The notes beneath the pieces are model-generated. The model ran no database searches and was not told the origin of the DNA. It saw only the letters and a list, made by a program, of their open reading frames with translations. Source: Monosiga brevicollis MX1 (Eukaryota > Opisthokonta > Choanoflagellata > Craspedida > Salpingoecidae). Taken from it: DNA of 32,709 nucleotides. This document shows positions 28,798 through 32,709 of this stretch, piece after piece; the stretch's first letter is position 1, and each line of letters begins with the position of its first letter. The stretch covers positions 292,407 to 325,115 of the forward strand of contig NW_001865052.1 in assembly GCF_000002865.3 (NCBI RefSeq). The letters run 5' to 3'. A program made the translations under genes and the position numbers.

Positions 28798-30126
28798 ATG
28801 GCGGCTCCTCAGGGCAAGGGCAAGACCACGCCCAAGCAGACCACGTCCAAACGGGCGACACCCAAGAAACAGGTGAGTGAGAGCTTTTCTCTGCTTGCCT
28901 CATCTCCACTGCCTCCTCGCTTGCTGCGCTGATCAACGCTGCTCGGTCATGCTCGATGCCAAGTGTAGAAGGCCAGCAAGCGCGCCAAGCGCGCCGCAGA
29001 CGATTCAGCTGCAGGAACAGATGGGCCCGTAGCAAATATTCCGTCTCACATTTCTGAGCTATACGTTGTACGCCATGCTCAGCGCATGGATGAGTCAGAG
29101 GGGGAGACGTTTCGCCAATTTTTCGCGTCGACGACCCGGCCCTATGACCCGCCCATCACCAAGCATGGCGAAGCGCAGGCGCGAGATGCGGCTACTCATT
29201 TTGCAAAGCTGCATGCTCAAAAGCACCCCTTTCGTCATGTGATGAGCTCGCCGCTCACGCGCTGTGCGCAAACGGCTACCATCATCGCCGCCCAACTGGG
29301 AATTCCCGTCCTCTTTGTACCTGGACTGAGTGAGTGCGTCAAGGCGGTGCGCCGGCTAGGTGTTCGCACTGCCGGTACGTTCCTGCCACTTGCAGAACTG
29401 CAGAAAGAATGCGAGCGGGTGTTGCCCGAGGGCGCAACGTTGCCCCGCATGGTGGATATGTATTCGGAGCTGGCGACAGAGGCGCCGCCGACTGCGGTCG
29501 AAACCAAGGCTGGTGATGAGGATGAGGAGGCTGAGGAGACGGCACCGATTGCAGATGGGCCTGGCACGTTTTTTGATGCAATTCTGACAGCCATGGGTAT
29601 CTATGCGGGCCAAGCTGCAATTCTCTGCACGCATCGAGAAGCGTTCAAGCTCTTGCTTGACATGGACGAAGACAATCAGGCCGAACTCACCAAGAAGCAA
29701 CTGCTCAACTGCGTGGTGGGTCATTTCCGTGGCGATGAGCAAACAGGGGGCTTGAGCTACCAAGGCCTCACTTTGACGAGCCAGAATCATCTTGCGGCCA
29801 AGGAGCACCTGCAAACAGCACGCCGTGCCAAGAAGAAACGCCAACGTGCGACCAAGCAGCGCAAGCGCGAGGAGCGGGCTGCCAAGCGGGCGGCGGCGGC
29901 GGCTGCACGAGAGAATGGCGCCAACCAAGGAGAAGCGTTGGTGGATGGTGAAGGCTCTGATGGGGAGGAGCTAGACGAGTTGCCGCCACACCCTCCGGTA
30001 GATTCGGCTGATGAGGATGAGGATGAGGATGAGGATGAGGATGAGATGCCCGAACAGGATGAGGATGAGGGCGCAGAGGAAGACGGGGAAGAGGATGAGG
30101 AAGAGCAAAGTGCTGATGAGGCATGA
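28798..30126 (+). CDS. Histidine phosphatase superfamily protein with acidic tail (2 exons)
   Basis: Probably a phosphatase of the phosphoglycerate-mutase-like fold, closest in style to the UBASH3/Sts branch. Exons 28798-28872 and 28969-30126 join in phase, giving 410 aa. Residues 1-45 are Lys-rich and could be a nuclear signal. The catalytic motif is 'LYVVRHAQRMDESEGE', with Ala replacing Gly of the usual RHG. It is followed by 'YDPPITKHGEAQARDAA', 'SSPLTRCAQTA' (second catalytic Arg), 'PGLSEC' (Glu), and 'LCTHREAFKLLLD' (second His), so the full Arg-His-Arg-Glu-His set is present. An acidic insert sits before the last motif. The C-terminal 100 residues are Lys/Arg/Ala-rich helix followed by a long Asp/Glu run. 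The substrate is not evident. Confidence 0.85.
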
Positions 30127-30836
30127 GCTCAGCCCTTTTGTTGTTGTCTTGACGTTTTGTGTTCGCACAAGGTCACCTACCCGCTGAACGAGTTAGCTTG
30201 TCAGTTGCAATTGAGTATTTCGATTTTTTATCTTCTCATTTCACAGTCGGGAGAGCATGCATGACCGAACAACGGGTGTGCGCGTTGCGAACCGTCCGTC
30301 ACACAAACAACAAAGCGCATCATGCAATAACCATCATCTTTAACGCATGGCACAACACCAAGAATCATCCTTCACCCTGGGCAGGCGTCAGGGTAGCACA
30401 GCTAATACAGGAAGAGGGGAGAGTGAGAGACAGAGAGAGAGTAGGGGGGAAGTCGAGAGCCAACAAGCAAAACAAAAACAGAAGCAGTCTCCAAAGAGCG
30501 CATAGCGACAGGGTAATACAGCGCCGCAGTTTGAGCAGCTGTCCAGTTGTAGGCTTGTAATGCACCGGCGACCGTTCATGGGCTGGCGATCCTTTCCAGC
30601 TCGTGGAGTAGAGGAAATTGGGCAAGTCAGGAATCATTACACGCCGTCAAAAAAAGATCAAAGCCAGTAACGAGCAAAGCTCGAGCCGCTCTTCGATTCC
30701 GCCCCAAAGCAACAGCCACGCTCATTTCAAGGCACAGAGGGTATATGATGCATGGTAGCAAAGGTCTGGTCCGTGCAGGTGCAGCTGTCAGTTTTGGCGT
30801 TAACGGTTGTTAACGGTCATGTGGATCATTCTTTTT
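30127..30836. other. Intergenic region, no gene seen
   Basis: About 700 bp between the phosphatase stop and the EMC6 stop (convergent). It is purine-rich at 30410-30450. No recognisable coding sequence or clear poly(A) signal was found. Confidence 0.5.
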
Positions 30837-31313
30837 TCAATAAACATGGACAGTGCCGTAGGCGATGGTCCAAAAGAGGACAAAGGTGAAGAGGTTCTTG
30901 GTGACGCCATCCCAGACGACGTTGGAGAGTGCCGGGAAGTAGTCTGCACGCGAGCTGCCCACCACCAGGAACAGAGCGCCGGAAAGAGCCAACGAGCACA
31001 GGAAGTAAAATGCAAAGCCATAGAGAAACTCAAGGCCTAGGGTGCCAGCTGCTACGCCCGAGGCAATGGCCATGACAGCGCGACTAGAAGCAGCAAGCGA
31101 CGGCACGGCAGGTGAGAGGTATTCGCCCTGAGGCTCTCAAGCTCATCTTTTCTATTTTCCTGATCCCCCCCATCATCCTGCCACCAGCGATCAAATAAAA
31201 CAAGATGCCGAGCATACGCACATAAAGTGGATTCGTGCAAAGTTCTTTCCCAGCGCGACGCCATCGCCGTCCTTGAGGCTGAGCCCCGACCCCTCTGCCG
31301 CTGCCGCATTCAT
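30837..31313 (-). CDS. EMC6: EMC6, ER membrane protein complex subunit 6 (2 exons)
   Basis: Small multi-pass subunit of the ER membrane complex, which inserts transmembrane segments. Exons on the minus strand 31313-31222 and 31083-30837 join in phase to give 112 aa, matching the 110 aa of human EMC6. After a short hydrophilic N-terminus come hydrophobic segments: 'VMAIASGVAAGTLGLEFLYG', then 'FAFYFLCSLALSGALFLVV', and the C-terminal 'NLFTFVLFWTIAYGTVHVY'. The last aligns almost residue for residue with the human ending (FTYVLFWTFLYGMVHVY, from memory). It is divergent from the VOC gene, with 241 bp between start codons. Confidence 0.92.
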
Positions 31314-31554
31314 CGTGCTCGCGTGTGTGTGTGTGTGTGTGTGTGTTCGTGTGTTCGTGGAAAACGCTTGTGTTGAAAACTACAGTTGTTAACAGTCATT
31401 CTATGAATGTCAGCGCTTTTGAGTGCTTCGCCAAGACTCTGATATGCCTCATCTTCTGATACTTTTGCTACAATTACTAAAATAGAGCATGGCATGGAAA
31501 CTTCAACTTCTTCATTTTTGAGAGAGATAAATACGGAGTCTCCACGAAAAAAAA
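31314..31554. promoter_or_regulatory. Short divergent promoter region (EMC6 / VOC)
   Basis: 241 bp separate two divergent start codons, so promoter elements are probably shared or overlapping. It contains (GT)n at 31322-31346 near the EMC6 side and an A-rich stretch (31546-31554) next to the VOC start. No TATA box is evident. Confidence 0.4.
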
Positions 31555-32701
31555 ATGGCAACGGCTGGTACGTTACTGGTTTTGGCGCTGGCGGGCTGGC
31601 TGGCGGTGTGTGCTGATCCGGAGGTTCCTTCAATGAATTGGGATGAGCGGGGCAAGCAGCCGAGCATGATCTCTACCTGCTCAGATGTCTCTGCGCGAGT
31701 GTATGCGCGACAGGATTAGTGTGGCTTGAGCTTGCATGCCCCTGACGCTCGGTGTTTCTCGTGGTGGTTCATCTGAGCAGAAGAGGATCAGAGCTGGAGC
31801 GCTTTTGCGTCGCCGGCCGTCGGTTCCGGGCAAATCCCCCCCTTCCACCACGCTTTTCCTGGTAGGTACTGACGTCACATTCTTGCTCGAGTGAAATCCG
31901 GCCATGCTCTTTTGGTTGCTCTCTTGGTCGCTGGCTCACGGGTTGGATGTGGATCAAGTGCGCAGTGTCGAGGCAGCTCGAAAATTTTACGGTGACATCC
32001 TTGGCCTGACGGTAAGGCTTTCATTGGGCCTTTTGGTCGAGTCATGCCACATACCCAGTGCCGTCTCATATGTGAGAATCCACGCCTGCTTTGATAACAA
32101 CACTTCTGTGTTCATCGTTCCAGGAGGGTCGCTCGGCACCTGACTGGGTGGACTACAACATGTTTGGACATCAAGTGGTCGCCCATGTCTCTCCGCGCTT
32201 GAACGAGGACCACACCAACGCCGTGGACGGTCATGATGTACCCGTTCCTCACTTTGGCTGTGTTCTGGACTGGGAGGGGTTTGATCGCTTGGCTGCCCGA
32301 CTCACTGCCAAGGGCGTCAAGGTCAGTGGCGACACACGCGTCTAAACTTTGAGGATGACTTGCGCCCAACTTTTCTCATAATTTGTTCCCGCGACCAGTT
32401 TATCATTGCCCCGTATGTACGCTTTGAGGGCATGGCGGGTGAGCAGAAGACCATGTTCGTCAAGGACAACAGCAACAACAATCTCGAGTTCAAGGTAGGA
32501 CGGTTGCTTGGTGTGCGTCACGGCCCAATGCAAAATTTGCGAGGCCCTCCAATGTCACATGTGGCGTTTTGCAGTGCACTCTTGGAGGGCGCGATACGGG
32601 AATCGACTGGACATGTGCGTGGTACCATGACCACTCACTTCGACTCGTCTGTCGTTGGATAGGCGATGCGCAACCCGAGCTACCTGTTTCAAAAGCAGTG
32701 A
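31555..32701 (+). CDS. VOC superfamily (glyoxalase/dioxygenase-like) protein (6 exons)
   Basis: Metal-dependent vicinal-oxygen-chelate fold; reaction not known. Exons: 31555-31567, 31781-31861, 31959-32011, 32124-32321, 32399-32494, 32663-32701, all in phase, 159 aa. Motifs in order: 'IPPFHHAFPV' (first-strand His), 'EAARKFYGDILGLTEGRSAP', 'DWVDYNMFGHQVVAHVSP', 'DGHDVPVPHFGCVLDW' (His), 'IIAPYVRFEGMAGEQKTMFV', and 'NNLEFK' (metal Glu). This order and spacing is what I recall from bacterial single-domain glyoxalase-like proteins of about 140 aa. The start uses a 13-nt first exon with a GTACGT donor. The second exon has a cagaag acceptor that allows one residue more or less. The ATG at 31904 is intronic. 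The stop is 8 bp from the window end. Confidence 0.85.
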
Positions 32702-32709
32702 CAGCACTT

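Noticed and set aside
31904-32011. ATG at 31904 (MLFWLLSW...) as the start of the VOC gene
   Set aside because: It looked like a signal peptide, but an upstream exon supplies the family's first strand 'PPFHHAFPV' in phase with an acceptor at 31958.

Overview
The window is nuclear DNA from an intron-rich, fairly GC-rich unicellular eukaryote, most likely a choanoflagellate of the Monosiga type. The grounds are short introns (about 60-300 bp), many with relaxed GTNNGT donors, a PTB-tyrosine kinase gene (a hallmark of choanoflagellates and animals), and animal-like orthologues (ANKRD55, SUPT3H, syntaxin 7/12, EMC6, NUDT9). Species is inferred. No prokaryotic operons, CRISPR arrays, tRNA or rRNA genes, and no transposons or virus-like elements were recognised.

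Layout: a CT-rich leader (1-145); an ANKRD55-like ankyrin gene (+, 503-3822); a convergent, intronless Ubc6-like E2 fused to a large C-terminal domain (-, 4453-6504); about 1.5 kb without a clear gene; an endosomal Qa-SNARE syntaxin (-, 7978-9843); a TATA-driven two-PH-domain gene (+, 11620-14117); an unrecognised Ser/Arg-rich gene (-, 14567-17042); a doubtful coiled-coil locus (+, from 17111); SUPT3H/Spt3 with a Gly/Arg-rich N-terminal extension (+, 18337-21183); repeats; a transmembrane-NUDT9-PTB-tyrosine kinase gene (+, 22362-27967) holding an assembly gap; a histidine phosphatase (+, 28798-30126); EMC6 (-, 30837-31313); and a bacterial-like VOC/glyoxalase protein (+, 31555-32701) divergent from EMC6.

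Exon chains were built by hand by matching splice phases. In the ankyrin, syntaxin, PH, SUPT3H, VOC, EMC6 and phosphatase genes every exon joins in phase to a stop codon. In the kinase gene every joint downstream of the assembly gap is in phase. The genes do not form one pathway. They span chromatin (SUPT3H), ubiquitin, membrane traffic (syntaxin), ER protein insertion (EMC6), phosphoinositide binding (PH) and tyrosine phosphorylation. The most striking locus is the 5.6 kb gene that appears to join a complete ADP-ribose pyrophosphatase to a PTB-tyrosine kinase behind an N-terminal membrane anchor.
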